From assembly GCA_002385885.1 (NCBI GenBank), contig DGEI01000042.1:38341-102340 (forward strand): a stretch of 64,000 bases of DNA, given 5' to 3'. Source of the DNA: Firmicutes bacterium UBA3930 (GTDB taxonomy: Bacteria; Bacillota; Clostridia; Caldicoprobacterales; Caldicoprobacteraceae). The notes beneath the pieces are model-generated. The model saw nothing but the letters and a program-made list of their open reading frames with translations. It was not told the origin of the DNA and made no database searches. Each line of letters opens with the position of its first letter. Positions within the stretch are counted from its first letter, which is position 1. The translations under genes were made by a program, and so were the position numbers. Positions 1 to 9,347 of the stretch are shown piece after piece.

Positions 1-272
1 AGTTTTTTGCATATCTCCCTTACCTGTTTATCAGGGACATAACAGCTCTTTCCCTCTTCCGTTTCATATGCGAATGGCTGCCCCTGTATTGTAATATCCC
101 CTCTGTCGATAACTTCCAAATGAATAAGACAACGCAATAATGTGCTTTTACCCGAACCGGAAGGGCCAATTATGGCTATAACCTCACCTTCTTCAACATT
201 CAGTGAAATACCTTTCAAAACATGTAAACGGTCAAATGACTTATGAATATTTCTGGCTTCAATCATATACAT
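1..272 (-). CDS. Amino-acid ABC transporter ATP-binding protein, partial (C-terminus beyond window)
   Basis: ATPase of a polar amino-acid importer of the GlnQ/HisP type; it would power the permease encoded immediately upstream. About 90 N-terminal residues are present, including the Walker A motif GPSGSGKST followed by LLRC, which is typical of this family. The signature and Walker B motifs lie outside the window. The ATG at 272 is preferred because AGGAGA (282-287) sits 9 bases upstream of it; an in-frame ATG at 281 directly abuts that Shine-Dalgarno and is less likely. It lies 16 bases after the permease stop, so the two are cotranscribed. The amino acid transported cannot be read from the sequence. 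Confidence 0.9.
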   Translation of the reverse strand, partial: MYMIEARNIHKSFDRLHVLKGISLNVEEGEVIAIIGPSGSGKSTLLRCLIHLEVIDRGDITIQGQPFAYETEEGKSCYVPDKQVREICKK

Positions 273-288
273 ACGTCCCATTCTCCTA

Positions 289-963
289 TCAGTATACTGC
301 AAATCGTTTTTCCAGCTTATCAAATACTTTGGTCAATACGAATGTCATGGCCAGATAAAATACTGCCGCCACAACAAAAGGTGATGTCACCGCATCCCTG
401 GATACCGCAATTTTGGTTGCTCTCAAAAGTTCTCCCAGCCCAATGGCATATACCAGGGCCGTGTCTTTAACAAGGGTAATGGCTTCATTGCTGACCGGGG
501 GCAGCACCCTTCTCACGGTTTGGGGAAGGATAACCCGCCACATGGTCTGCCAGTACGTAAAGCCAAGAACCTTTGCTCCTTCATACTGTCCTTTGTCAAT
601 AGACTGTATGCCCGCTCTGAAAATCTCTGCCAGATAAGCGGCATAGTTCAGGACAAAAGCAATACATGACGCCGGGAAATTATCAAGAACAATACCAAAA
701 TTAGGCAAACCATAGTATACGAAGAAAACCTGAAGAAGAAGGGGAGTACCCCGTAATAGCCATATATATGTGGCAACAGCACTGCTAAGCAGTTTGTACT
801 TAGAAATGCGGGCCAGTGCTATAAGTACTCCCAGCGGTATTGACAGTATTATGGTGATAAAGAACAGCTTCAGAGTAACGACCGTACCCTCCAGCATAGG
901 AACGATGATCCTGGATATATAGCTCATAGTAGGGATAACTACTTCAGATAAAAGTTCCTGCAT
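289..963 (-). CDS. Amino-acid ABC transporter permease (HisM/GlnP family)
   Basis: Membrane subunit of a polar amino-acid importer, 224 residues, the usual length for this family. It shows several hydrophobic spans and the EAA-loop region around EIFRAGIQSIDKGQYEGAKVLG with the conserved EAAxxLG-like pattern, which contacts the ATPase. GGGAGAGAG lies just before the ATG. It sits between the binding protein and the ATPase on the same strand. A strong promoter-like sequence (1031-1059) lies in the 124-base gap upstream, so permease and ATPase may also be transcribed independently of the binding protein. Confidence 0.93.
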   Translation of the reverse strand: MQELLSEVVIPTMSYISRIIVPMLEGTVVTLKLFFITIILSIPLGVLIALARISKYKLLSSAVATYIWLLRGTPLLLQVFFVYYGLPNFGIVLDNFPASCIAFVLNYAAYLAEIFRAGIQSIDKGQYEGAKVLGFTYWQTMWRVILPQTVRRVLPPVSNEAITLVKDTALVYAIGLGELLRATKIAVSRDAVTSPFVVAAVFYLAMTFVLTKVFDKLEKRFAVY

Positions 964-1030
964 TTTCTCTCTCCCGCAATAAATATAAATAATATATGAA
1001 CCCTGCTTGATTCATGTTAATAGATGCAAA

Positions 1031-1059
1031 ATTATACCCATTGTAATGCTTTTTATCAA
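1031..1059 (-). promoter_or_regulatory. Predicted sigma-A promoter before the permease gene
   Basis: On the minus strand TTGATA (1054-1059) and TATAAT (1031-1036) are separated by exactly 17 bases, close to the housekeeping consensus. It lies in the gap between the binding-protein and permease genes, so it would be internal to the importer operon. Confidence 0.55.
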
Positions 1060-1087
1060 GTTTTATTCTATTATAGCATTTACGACA

Positions 1088-1897
1088 TTATCTTAAAATA
1101 ATATCTTCACCAAACCATTCCTTGGAAATTTCAGCCATTGTCCCGTCATTCTTCATCTCGTCCAGCGCTTTGTTTAATGCATCAAGCAGCTGCTTATCCT
1201 CCAGCCTGAGTCCGACTCCATATTCCTCATCTCCGAAGTTTTCATCCAGAACCTCGTATCCGCCGTCTCTCTTGGCTATATAATATTTACCCAGGATCTC
1301 ATCAACTACTATTGCTGAAATTCTGCCGTTTTCCAGATCCAGAAACGCCTCAAGATAATCGGGATACAGCACCAATTCCTCCAGTGAATTATAGACATCT
1401 TCATCATTTTGGACTGCTTCTGCGCCGCTGCTGTCAAGCTGTGCTCCCACTTTCTTACCTGCAAGATCAGCTTTCCCCTTTACGTCGGATCCTTCAAGTA
1501 CAACGATAATCTGTTTATTTGCAAGATAGGGCTTAGTAAAAGCCATATTTTCCTTTCTTTCCTCGGTAATGGTAAGCCCATTCCATATCATATCAATCTT
1601 CTTGTTTTTAAGCTCCAGCTCCTTGCTGTTCCAGTCGATAGGCTTAAATTCCACTTCTACATCCAATCTTTTAGCAACTTCCTTGGCCAGATCGATATCA
1701 AATCCTACAATATTCCCGGCCTCATCTCTAAACCCCATGGGAGGAAAGGAGTCATCCAGCCCGACTATAAATTTGCCGGCTTTTTTAACATCATCCAATG
1801 ATGTATCTTTGCTTGTTTGTTTTCCTCCGGAACACGCAGATAATACAACTCCTGCCATCATTGCGATAACCAATAAAAATATTATCCTTTTCTTCAT
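1088..1897 (-). CDS. Amino-acid ABC transporter substrate-binding lipoprotein
   Basis: Extracellular solute-binding protein family 3, 269 residues from the start chosen here. It captures an amino acid outside the membrane and delivers it to the permease. The N-terminus MKKR is followed by a hydrophobic stretch and a lipobox LSAC with the lipidated Cys at residue 22. The core shows the family pattern GFDIDLAKEVAKRL and W-N-x-L-T-I-T-x-E-R-K. The ATG at 1897 has GGAGG 6-7 bases upstream; a start six codons earlier would place that Shine-Dalgarno inside the coding region. It is the first gene of the importer operon, with its own promoter at 1938-1966. Confidence 0.93.
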   Translation of the reverse strand: MKKRIIFLLVIAMMAGVVLSACSGGKQTSKDTSLDDVKKAGKFIVGLDDSFPPMGFRDEAGNIVGFDIDLAKEVAKRLDVEVEFKPIDWNSKELELKNKKIDMIWNGLTITEERKENMAFTKPYLANKQIIVVLEGSDVKGKADLAGKKVGAQLDSSGAEAVQNDEDVYNSLEELVLYPDYLEAFLDLENGRISAIVVDEILGKYYIAKRDGGYEVLDENFGDEEYGVGLRLEDKQLLDALNKALDEMKNDGTMAEISKEWFGEDIILR

Positions 1898-1937
1898 TTC
1901 AATTCCTCCATTCATATCTAATGTATAACCGGATACT

Positions 1938-1966
1938 ATTATACTTTATTATAGTAAATTAGTAAA
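1938..1966 (-). promoter_or_regulatory. Predicted sigma-A promoter of the amino-acid importer operon
   Basis: Minus strand TTTACT (1961-1966), 17-base spacer, TATAAT (1938-1943), about 40 bases upstream of the binding-protein start. The rest of the 404-base gap up to the DUF421 gene is AT-rich. It holds an 8-bp inverted repeat (2073-2080 with 2093-2100) but no recognisable gene or riboswitch. Confidence 0.5.
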
Positions 1967-2319
1967 GTAGTAAATTAAAAATATAGGCATAATAATTTAA
2001 GCGTATCGCAGAATACTATCCCAATCATCGGAGTGCAGGGTAAGCTCCATAGTACTATTCACATAATTCTCGTTGGTAATCATACTATTCCAATTACCAA
2101 AGCTGCAAATTATAAGAAACAGGAAATCCGGAAGCATTAACATGGTAAGCCTGAACAGGAATAAAATATATACAATACAGCCAACCTAAGTATAAACTGT
2201 AAAAATAACAATATTTCAGAAATTATTTTGCGAATCAAACTAAAGCAATTATCAATCTGCACAGGTTGTAAATAGATATAAAGTTTACTGATAAAGATTC
2301 AGCATAGGGAATAAATAGA

Positions 2320-3018
2320 ATGAGGGTGAGTTTTGGGCATATGCTAAATACGTTTTTCAGGGCTTTACTTGTCTATATTTTCGTAGTAATTGGCATGAGG
2401 ATTATGGGGAAAAGGCAGGTGGGAGAGCTTCAACCCTTTGAACTGGTAATCACATTAATGATCGCCGAGGTAGCCTCTGTACCCATGCAGTCCGGAGGAA
2501 TTCCGCTTATAAACGGCCTTGTTCCGATATTTGCCCTGCTTTTGGCACAGGTACTGTTGGCATATATCACCTTAAAAAGCGGGAGGGCAAGAACAATTAT
2601 CTGTGGTACGCCCAGTATAGTGATCCAAAATGGTAAAATCGTACAAAAAGAACTTGCACGGCTGAGATTTAATGTAAATGATCTTCTGGAACAGCTTCGC
2701 ACCAACAATATAGTCAACGTATCCGATGTGGAGTATGCCATCCTGGAAACCAACGGACAGCTGACCGTTATACCCAGGGCACAGAAAAAGCCTGTCACAC
2801 CTGAGGATCTCAAGATTTCCGCCAGGTATGAAGGCCTGCCATATAATTTAATCATGGATGGTCATATTCAGCATAAAAACCTTACCAAAGCCGGGCTGGA
2901 TATCAATTGGCTTATGCAGCAGCTGCAAATTAACGGATTAAAACCTCGTGATGTATTCTATGCCTACCTGGACAGCCAGGGAAACCTGCAGATAGAAGTA
3001 AAGGAAAAAAGGAGGTAA
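2320..3018 (+). CDS. DUF421 membrane protein (YetF/YcaP family)
   Basis: 232-residue membrane protein. N-terminal transmembrane segments are followed by a soluble alpha/beta domain. The diagnostic motif MRIMGKRQVGELQPFELV lies near residues 27-44. In spore formers this family includes YetF and the spore proteins SpoVAE/YcaP-like members, but the biochemical role is unknown. An in-frame ATG at 2341 (giving MLNTFFRALL) matches many family N-termini and is an equally plausible start. The stop overlaps the GGAGG of the following DUF4363 gene, so the pair is translationally linked, an arrangement common in Clostridia. Confidence 0.85.
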   Translation: MRVSFGHMLNTFFRALLVYIFVVIGMRIMGKRQVGELQPFELVITLMIAEVASVPMQSGGIPLINGLVPIFALLLAQVLLAYITLKSGRARTIICGTPSIVIQNGKIVQKELARLRFNVNDLLEQLRTNNIVNVSDVEYAILETNGQLTVIPRAQKKPVTPEDLKISARYEGLPYNLIMDGHIQHKNLTKAGLDINWLMQQLQINGLKPRDVFYAYLDSQGNLQIEVKEKRR

Positions 3019-3023
3019 ACACC

Positions 3024-3404
3024 TTGAAAACAATGATATTCCTGGTAATATCGGTAATCATATTCATAGGTTTTGCTGTCTGGACGCAAAATATCCTCGT
3101 AAGCTCGGCTGCCGATTTGGGGCAGCATCTGGACCGGCTGGAATCAGCCGTCAAAAACGACAATTGGGAATCAGCCGGCAACCGGCTGGAAGCCCTCACC
3201 CGGGTATGGAACGAAAACAGGGACATCTGGCAGATACTCATAAACCATGAAGAAGTTGATAATATAGACTCAACCCTGGCCAGGGTAAAGCAATTGGTAG
3301 AAGTCAGGGAAAAAACCGACTCCCTGGCCGAAATTGCCGTGCTCAAACTATTCATCCTTCACATTCCCGAAAAGGAATCCTTAAGCATTGTTAACATTAT
3401 TTAG
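3024..3404 (+). CDS. DUF4363 family protein
   Basis: 126 residues starting at a TTG with GGAGG (3011-3015) eight bases upstream. It has one N-terminal hydrophobic segment (about residues 3-25) that could act as an uncleaved signal anchor, followed by a helical charged domain with two similar segments rich in W-N/E-x-R. Its place directly behind DUF421 is the usual context for DUF4363, which suggests the two proteins act together at the membrane; the function is unknown. Its 3' end overlaps the convergent small gene at 3401-3718 by four bases. Confidence 0.75.
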   Translation: MKTMIFLVISVIIFIGFAVWTQNILVSSAADLGQHLDRLESAVKNDNWESAGNRLEALTRVWNENRDIWQILINHEEVDNIDSTLARVKQLVEVREKTDSLAEIAVLKLFILHIPEKESLSIVNII

Positions 3405-3718
3405 CCATAAAATATATCATCATAGCTTTCTTCTATATACTCACTGAAAAAATCTATATATGGATTTGTCCATGATGCCTTATTCTTCCGATCTTCCACA
3501 TAAACCCTGCATACAAAATCCTGATTCTCAAAAAAGCTAATAGCTTCGTAATCCCAGGGAATACCAACCAGCTCATATACCCCATACCTTTCCAAATCCT
3601 TCAGGAAAGGCTTTATTTTATCTTCCGAGTCCACATCCACCTCAACATTCCCATTCTTTCGCAGGTCTTCAACTATTTCATCAGTCTCGCCGGTTTGATA
3701 TCGGAATGCTCTTTCCAT
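3401..3718 (-). CDS. Conserved-looking small acidic protein of unknown function, downstream of uvrA
   Basis: 105 residues, acidic, no membrane segment and no motif I recognise; the C-terminus is rich in Phe, Tyr, Asp and Glu. It begins 6 bases after the uvrA stop on the same strand, so it is very likely cotranscribed with uvrA. Its codon use looks like its neighbours. A role linked to nucleotide excision repair would rest only on this position, and I do not claim it. Confidence 0.6.
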   Translation of the reverse strand: MERAFRYQTGETDEIVEDLRKNGNVEVDVDSEDKIKPFLKDLERYGVYELVGIPWDYEAISFFENQDFVCRVYVEDRKNKASWTNPYIDFFSEYIEESYDDIFYG

Positions 3719-3724
3719 TTACTA

Positions 3725-6574
3725 CTACACCCTTTCAAGTATCCTTGATTCAAGTATAGGTTTTAGAAAACTACCGGTATAACTGCTTTCAGTTTTTATA
3801 ATCTCCTCCGGAGCTCCCTCGGCAACAATCATTCCTCCCCTGTCTCCACCCTCCGGTCCGAGATCAATAATATAATCAGCTGTCTTTATAACATCCAGGT
3901 TATGTTCGATAATCACTACCGTACTTCCTGCATCAATCAACCTCTGCAAAACTCCGATTAATCTGTCTACATCTGCAATATGCAGGCCTGTAGTAGGCTC
4001 ATCAAGTATATAAATGGTTCGTCCGTTGCTGCGCTTGCTCAGCTCGGTGGACAGCTTAACCCTTTGGGCTTCCCCTCCCGAAAGAGTGGTTGAAGGCTGT
4101 CCAAGCCTGATATAACCCAAACCAACATCGTACAATGTTTTTAGCTTGCGGTAAATCCTCGGTATATTCTCAAAAAATACCATAGCCTCTTCTACAGTCA
4201 TATCCAGGACGTCAGCTATGCTTTTCCCTTTATACTTGACCTGCAGTGTATCCCGGTTATATCTCTTCCCTTTACACACTTCGCAGGGTACATATACGTC
4301 TGAAAGAAAATGCATCTCAATTTTTAGTATACCGTCTCCCCGGCAGGCTTCGCAGCGGCCTCCTTTTACATTAAAACTAAAACGCCCTTTTTTGTACCCC
4401 CGCATCTTGGCTTCGGAGGTCATGGCAAAAACCTCCCGGATGCTGTCAAAAACTCCGGTGTAGGTAGCCGGGTTTGAACGGGGTGTCCTGCCGATAGGTG
4501 ACTGATCTATATTGATAACCTTGTCAAGATGCTCAATCCCCAGGATACGGTCATGTTTACCGGGTTTTATACTTGCGCGGTTGAGCTCCCGGGCTAAAGC
4601 TTTATACAGGATTTCATTTATAAGAGTACTCTTGCCTGAGCCGGAAACCCCGGTTACACATGTCATAACACCCAAAGGTATCCTGACATCAATATTCTTT
4701 AAATTGTTTTCACAAGCTCCTTTTATTTCCAGCCACTTGCCGCCGGTAGTTCTTCTGACGGCGGGGATTTCCACACGTTTTTCGCCGCTCAGATACTGTC
4801 CCGTGATGGATGCAGGGGTATTTATGATATCCTGAACAGAACCGGCTGCAACCACATATCCACCATGGACCCCGGCTCCCGGGCCTATATCAACTATATA
4901 ATCGGCCGACCGTATGGTTTCTTCATCGTGTTCAACAACTATGACGGTATTGCCTAAATCCCTTAATCTCTTCAGCGTTTTTATAAGGCGGGCATTGTCC
5001 CGCTGATGCAGGCCTATACTTGGTTCGTCCAGTATATAAAGCACTCCTACAAGACTGGACCCGATCTGGGTAGCCAGCCTGATCCTCTGCGCTTCACCAC
5101 CCGACAATGTGCCGGCAGCCCTGGACAATGTAAGGTAATCCAGTCCTACATCTATCATAAACTCCAGACGGGCACGTATTTCTTTTAATACCTGGTGGGC
5201 GATGAGCTGTTCCCTTCGGGTCAATTCCAAACTGCCAAAAAACTCAAAACTCTCCTTTATTGACATGTTGGTTACCTGATGTATATTCAGCCCTCCCACC
5301 GTAACAGCCAGAACTTCAGGCTTCAACCTTGCCCCTTTACATGCCTGGCAAAGATTGTCACTCATATATGACTCAATTTCCTGACGGCTGTACTCCGAAT
5401 CGGTTTCCTGGTACCTGCGCCACAGATTAGGAATTATCCCTTCAAACGGAGCTGTGAAATAACCCGTCCCGTAATTCCGGCTGTATTTTACACGGATCTT
5501 TTCCCCGCCTGTACCATATAAAATCGCATTTACAGCTTCTTCCGGCAGATCCTCTACAGGGGTATTAAGGCTAAAGCCGTAGTGCTCGGACAGGGCTTTC
5601 ATATACATTCCCGCTATACTGTCTTCATTCCCGCTGTTCCAACCCAGAACCGAGATAGCGCCCTCAGACAAAGACAGGTTTCGGTTTGGAATTATCAAAT
5701 CCGGATCAATCTCCATAAAAGTACCCAAACCGTGACATGCAGTGCATGCCCCGTATGGACTGTTGAATGAAAACATTCTGGGCGTAAGTTCCTCTATACT
5801 TATTCCACAGTCAGGGCAGGCATAGTTCTGGCTAAAAAGCAGTTCCTGCCCTCCGATTACATCCACCACAACCAGTCCGCCGCTTAATTTCAGTACTGTT
5901 TCCAGTGAATCGGCAAGCCTCCGCTCTATGCCCTGTCTGATTATTAACCTGTCCACTACCACTTCAATAGTATGTTTTTTATTTCTGTCCAGCTTTATCT
6001 CTTCCATTAGTTCCCGCATTTCTCCGTCAATGCGGACACGGACATAGCCGTCTTTTTTAATATCATCCAGCAGGCGTACATACTCACCTTTTCTTCCCCG
6101 TACCAGCGGAGCTAAAAGCTGAAGCCTGGTTCCCTCCTCCATCCCCATTATGATGTCAACCATCTGCTCCACCGTCTGCTGTTGTATCACCCTGCCGCAT
6201 TCCGGGCAATGAGGGATTCCAATCCGTGCATACAAAAGACGCAGATAGTCATATATTTCGGTAACCGTCCCTACCGTTGAACGGGGATTTCTCCGGGTAG
6301 TCTTTTGATCGATGGATATGGCGGGCGATAGCCCTTCAATGTAATCTACATCCGGTTTTTCCATCTGGCCAAGAAACTGGCGGGCATATGCCGACAGCGA
6401 CTCAATGTATCTCCGCTGGCCTTCGGCATAAAGAGTATCAAAAGCCAGGGAGGATTTACCCGAGCCGCTGAGTCCGGTAAACACAACCAATCTGTCTCTC
6501 GGTATGGTTACATCTATATTCTTTAAGTTATGCTCTCTGGCACCTTTTACGAAAATAACCTTGCTGCTGTTCAT
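3725..6574 (-). CDS. uvrA: Excinuclease ABC subunit A
   Basis: Damage-recognition ATPase of nucleotide excision repair, 949 residues, the full length for UvrA. Two ABC modules are visible: Walker A GLSGSGKSSL near residue 35 and GVSGSGKSTL near 645. Each has an LSGGEAQR signature, followed by ILDEPSIGLHQRD in the first and ILDEPTTGLHIAD in the second. Zinc-binding cysteine pairs occur as CPECG, CPDCG with CTACHG, and CEACRGDG with CEVCKG. It acts with UvrB and UvrC, which are not in this window. No clear Bacillus-type LexA box was found upstream. Confidence 0.98.
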   Translation of the reverse strand: MNSSKVIFVKGAREHNLKNIDVTIPRDRLVVFTGLSGSGKSSLAFDTLYAEGQRRYIESLSAYARQFLGQMEKPDVDYIEGLSPAISIDQKTTRRNPRSTVGTVTEIYDYLRLLYARIGIPHCPECGRVIQQQTVEQMVDIIMGMEEGTRLQLLAPLVRGRKGEYVRLLDDIKKDGYVRVRIDGEMRELMEEIKLDRNKKHTIEVVVDRLIIRQGIERRLADSLETVLKLSGGLVVVDVIGGQELLFSQNYACPDCGISIEELTPRMFSFNSPYGACTACHGLGTFMEIDPDLIIPNRNLSLSEGAISVLGWNSGNEDSIAGMYMKALSEHYGFSLNTPVEDLPEEAVNAILYGTGGEKIRVKYSRNYGTGYFTAPFEGIIPNLWRRYQETDSEYSRQEIESYMSDNLCQACKGARLKPEVLAVTVGGLNIHQVTNMSIKESFEFFGSLELTRREQLIAHQVLKEIRARLEFMIDVGLDYLTLSRAAGTLSGGEAQRIRLATQIGSSLVGVLYILDEPSIGLHQRDNARLIKTLKRLRDLGNTVIVVEHDEETIRSADYIVDIGPGAGVHGGYVVAAGSVQDIINTPASITGQYLSGEKRVEIPAVRRTTGGKWLEIKGACENNLKNIDVRIPLGVMTCVTGVSGSGKSTLINEILYKALARELNRASIKPGKHDRILGIEHLDKVINIDQSPIGRTPRSNPATYTGVFDSIREVFAMTSEAKMRGYKKGRFSFNVKGGRCEACRGDGILKIEMHFLSDVYVPCEVCKGKRYNRDTLQVKYKGKSIADVLDMTVEEAMVFFENIPRIYRKLKTLYDVGLGYIRLGQPSTTLSGGEAQRVKLSTELSKRSNGRTIYILDEPTTGLHIADVDRLIGVLQRLIDAGSTVVIIEHNLDVIKTADYIIDLGPEGGDRGGMIVAEGAPEEIIKTESSYTGSFLKPILESRILERV

Positions 6575-6704
6575 ACGTTAATAAACCTTCTTCCTTAATC
6601 TCCCGATATAATACTCAACTCTGAAACGATTCAAAATAAAGTATAACAGAATTATATCAGAAATAAAAGGAGAAGATGTGCTCATATGCATAATATAATA
6701 TAGA

Positions 6705-6736
6705 AGAATATTATTCCACTCGCTGGGGTTCAAGGC
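6705..6736 (-). repeat. Partial copy of the dispersed inverted-repeat element
   Basis: The minus strand reads as a near copy of the right end of the 164-bp element at 35005-35168: GCCTTGAAC, CAGCGAG and GGAATAATATTCT are shared in the same order, with substitutions between the blocks. It begins at the stop codon of the NagZ-like gene, whose TAG falls at the repeat edge. Confidence 0.55.
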
Positions 6737-8115
6737 TAAGAATCTTTGCCCCAGGCTTTATCGGCCACAGCCCGGTGTTCTTCTATTCCAACAACATTAT
6801 AAAGCTCATCAGGATCTGCAGGTTCGTCTGTCAGTTCGTATTTAAGTTTCAATCTGATTATACGCCTTACCGATTGTTCAATACGCTCCATTGGTATGGT
6901 CCCATCTTCTACAGCCGTAAGAATGGCTTCAAAGGCTTGTTTTTGCCGTTCATAATTATGACATACCGATACTATATCGGTTCCGGCCAACACTGCCCGT
7001 ACGGCAGCTTCTTCAATGCCATAATACTTAACGATAGCTCCCATATCCATATCATCAGATATAACCACGCCATCAAAGTTCAATTTTTCCCGAAGCAAGC
7101 CGGAGATCACTTCCCGGGATAAACTGGCAGGCAATTCATCTTCCATAATGCCAGGAAATACAATATGGGCTACCATTACCATATCAGCCTCCGCTTCAAT
7201 AGCCTTTTTGAAGGGAACCAGTTCAAAGCTTTCCAACCGCTCCCAGCTGTGGTCCAGGCTTGGCAAATCTATGTGGGAATCCACAACCGTGTCACCGTGG
7301 CCGGGAAAGTGTTTAATTACAGGAATAATCCCGGCATCCCTCAAACCTTTCATGAGAGCAGTTCCCATTTCGCTTACTATCCCGGGAGTGTTTCCAAAAG
7401 CCCGGTCTCCAATAACCGTGTTTTTGGGATTGCTGAATATGTCCAATACCGGTGCAAAATTGAGGTTAAAACCATAAGCTTTCATCTCCAACCCCGTAAC
7501 CCTGCCGATGTCATATGCTAATTGGGCCGAATTTCTGCTGCCTATCACAAGGTTTGCGGGAAATTTGGTTGCATCCTCCGGTAACCGGGTTACCCTTCCT
7601 CCTTCCTGATCGGCTGATATTATCAGTGGAAGAGGATTATCTTTATTCAAGGCTTTCAAGTCATTGTTCAGCTTTACCAGTTGATAGCTATCCTTAACAT
7701 TTCTCGAGAACAGTATAACATTTCCTACATGATAATCCTTTATCATTTTTTTAACAGCGTCGGATGGCTCTAATCCTTCAAATCCAACTATTATCATCTG
7801 GCCAATCTTTTGCCTTAATGTCATATTGTCAATATATTCCTGGATCTGTGCTTCAAGGTAAGAATCGGGATCCTTTAAATCCTCCTCATTTTCGTTCGCA
7901 TCCCCGGATGCTGTACCATTATCATCTGGGGGATATACTGATTGTTCCCCATTATCATCATTTGAAGGCTGCTCCGGTTCATTTCCATGGTTTATTCCCT
8001 CATCCCCGGGCTTTTCATTTGCCGGAGGCGGAAGAAAAGAACAACCTGTTAAAAAAAACAACCCCAAGAGCAAAAATATGAGACAAACAAACAATACTTT
8101 TCGTGAGTTTACCAT
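6736..8115 (-). CDS. nagZ: Glycoside hydrolase family 3 lipoprotein, beta-N-acetylhexosaminidase type (NagZ/YbbD)
   Basis: 459 residues. The signal peptide ends in lipobox LTGC with Cys25, so the protein is membrane-anchored and extracellular. A Pro/Asp/Glu/Asn-rich linker to about residue 90 precedes a GH3 catalytic domain. The NagZ hallmark KHFPGHGDT followed by VDSHIDLP carries the His-Asp dyad used by this subgroup, and VISDDMDMG holds the nucleophile Asp. The expected role is removal of N-acetylglucosamine from muropeptides during cell-wall recycling. It has one domain only, lacking the C-terminal domain found in Bacillus NagZ. A predicted promoter lies at 8168-8197. Confidence 0.9.
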   Translation of the reverse strand: MVNSRKVLFVCLIFLLLGLFFLTGCSFLPPPANEKPGDEGINHGNEPEQPSNDDNGEQSVYPPDDNGTASGDANENEEDLKDPDSYLEAQIQEYIDNMTLRQKIGQMIIVGFEGLEPSDAVKKMIKDYHVGNVILFSRNVKDSYQLVKLNNDLKALNKDNPLPLIISADQEGGRVTRLPEDATKFPANLVIGSRNSAQLAYDIGRVTGLEMKAYGFNLNFAPVLDIFSNPKNTVIGDRAFGNTPGIVSEMGTALMKGLRDAGIIPVIKHFPGHGDTVVDSHIDLPSLDHSWERLESFELVPFKKAIEAEADMVMVAHIVFPGIMEDELPASLSREVISGLLREKLNFDGVVISDDMDMGAIVKYYGIEEAAVRAVLAGTDIVSVCHNYERQKQAFEAILTAVEDGTIPMERIEQSVRRIIRLKLKYELTDEPADPDELYNVVGIEEHRAVADKAWGKDS

Positions 8116-8167
8116 TTACCGTCCCTCCTGAATAATGCCTCCCAATCCTTAACTAAACCCCATATAA

Positions 8168-8197
8168 ATTATACCCCTATTAATAAAAGCAAATCAA
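8168..8197 (-). promoter_or_regulatory. Predicted promoter of the NagZ-like gene
   Basis: Minus strand TTGATT (8192-8197), 18-base spacer, TATAAT (8168-8173), about 55 bases before the start codon. Confidence 0.5.
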
Positions 8198-8231
8198 TCC
8201 CAGCTTTGATGGCAGCTGTGCTATATAATGA

Positions 8232-9158
8232 TCAGAAAATCATCCGGGCGAAATATATCACCAACGGCAATGTGAAAAGGCAAAACAAGGTTGTTACAAC
8301 CACCGTTTGGGTTGCGAATTCAGGTTCATTGTTAAATTCCGTTGCAGCCAATACCGTATTGACGGCTGTGGGAAGTCCGGACGATATCAATAATACCATG
8401 GCCATTACGCCTTCAATCCGTAATAACAATATAAGCAAATATGCTATAACGGGACCCATACAAAGGCGTAAGAAAGCGGTAAAATAAACATCTTTATTTT
8501 TCAGTTCAAATTTCGTTAAGGACAATTGAATCCCAAGTATGAGCAAATTGACCGCGATTAGCGAATTTGCTGCATATCTGACGGCCGGCCACAGGAAAAA
8601 ATCACGAAGGTCGTACGGTATTGCCTTTGCAATCAGGGCGCTCATAATTGCATAAATTGTGGGCATCTTTAAAACCGATTTTATGGATGTTTTAAAATCC
8701 ATTATGCCTCTGGCAGCGTTATAGAATCCAAACGAATAATTAAGCAAATTCTGGCTTACCATAACCATTATTTGCACAGATATCGCATTATCAACCATCG
8801 GTGTATTGGCAAATACCAGAGAAATAAGAGGCAGGCCAAAATTTCCCGAATTATAAAACATGACTGCATTTTTCATTGAATTTTTCTTGGAATCGCTGTA
8901 TCGGTTTATTTTAGCCGCAGCAGTACTAACCAGTGACAGAAGGATAACAAATATAACAGTAAAAATTACAGGTATTAATTGCTCCAAATCAATGTCCGTT
9001 TCATACAGATTCTGAAAAATCATTGAAGGAATAAATATATATACGCTGAGCTTACTCAGCGAACGAGTGTCCAAAGAAAACTTCTTACCCAGTGTATACC
9101 CCAGACCTATCAGGAAAAATACAGGTGCAATATTGTACAGCAGTATATGCAGCAGCAC
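8232..9158 (-). CDS. AEC family transporter (auxin efflux carrier type), paralogue 1
   Basis: 308 residues, about ten hydrophobic spans with the split arrangement of the AEC family; the N-terminus has PVFFLIGLGYTLGK and the middle NSGNFGLPL, where the family keeps an Asn-Gly-rich break in a membrane helix. Bacterial members export or import malate, malonate and related acids, but the substrate cannot be read here. It starts at GTG with AAAGGGG upstream. A second AEC paralogue lies at 10302-11246. Confidence 0.85.
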   Translation of the reverse strand: MLLHILLYNIAPVFFLIGLGYTLGKKFSLDTRSLSKLSVYIFIPSMIFQNLYETDIDLEQLIPVIFTVIFVILLSLVSTAAAKINRYSDSKKNSMKNAVMFYNSGNFGLPLISLVFANTPMVDNAISVQIMVMVSQNLLNYSFGFYNAARGIMDFKTSIKSVLKMPTIYAIMSALIAKAIPYDLRDFFLWPAVRYAANSLIAVNLLILGIQLSLTKFELKNKDVYFTAFLRLCMGPVIAYLLILLLRIEGVMAMVLLISSGLPTAVNTVLAATEFNNEPEFATQTVVVTTLFCLFTLPLVIYFARMIF

Positions 9159-9263
9159 TATATATAAACCCCTTTCTACGTCAAATTACCGTTATTACAT
9201 CACTATGCCACAAAATCTTTGTGAATTATAATATCCTCAAATACCCCCCAATTAAAAAAATAG

Positions 9264-9287
9264 AGTGACCTGAATGTCACTTTTTTA
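9264..9287 (-). terminator. Intrinsic terminator after the acyltransferase gene
   Basis: Perfect 6-bp stem AGTGAC/GTCACT with a 6-base loop. It is flanked by T-runs on both strands, so it could work in either direction. On the minus strand it follows the acyltransferase gene. Confidence 0.6.
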
Positions 9288-9347
9288 CAGGTAAATCGAA
9301 CTAAAACAGAACAAGCGGCCCGGCTAATCCAAATCCAGCAGCATAAA

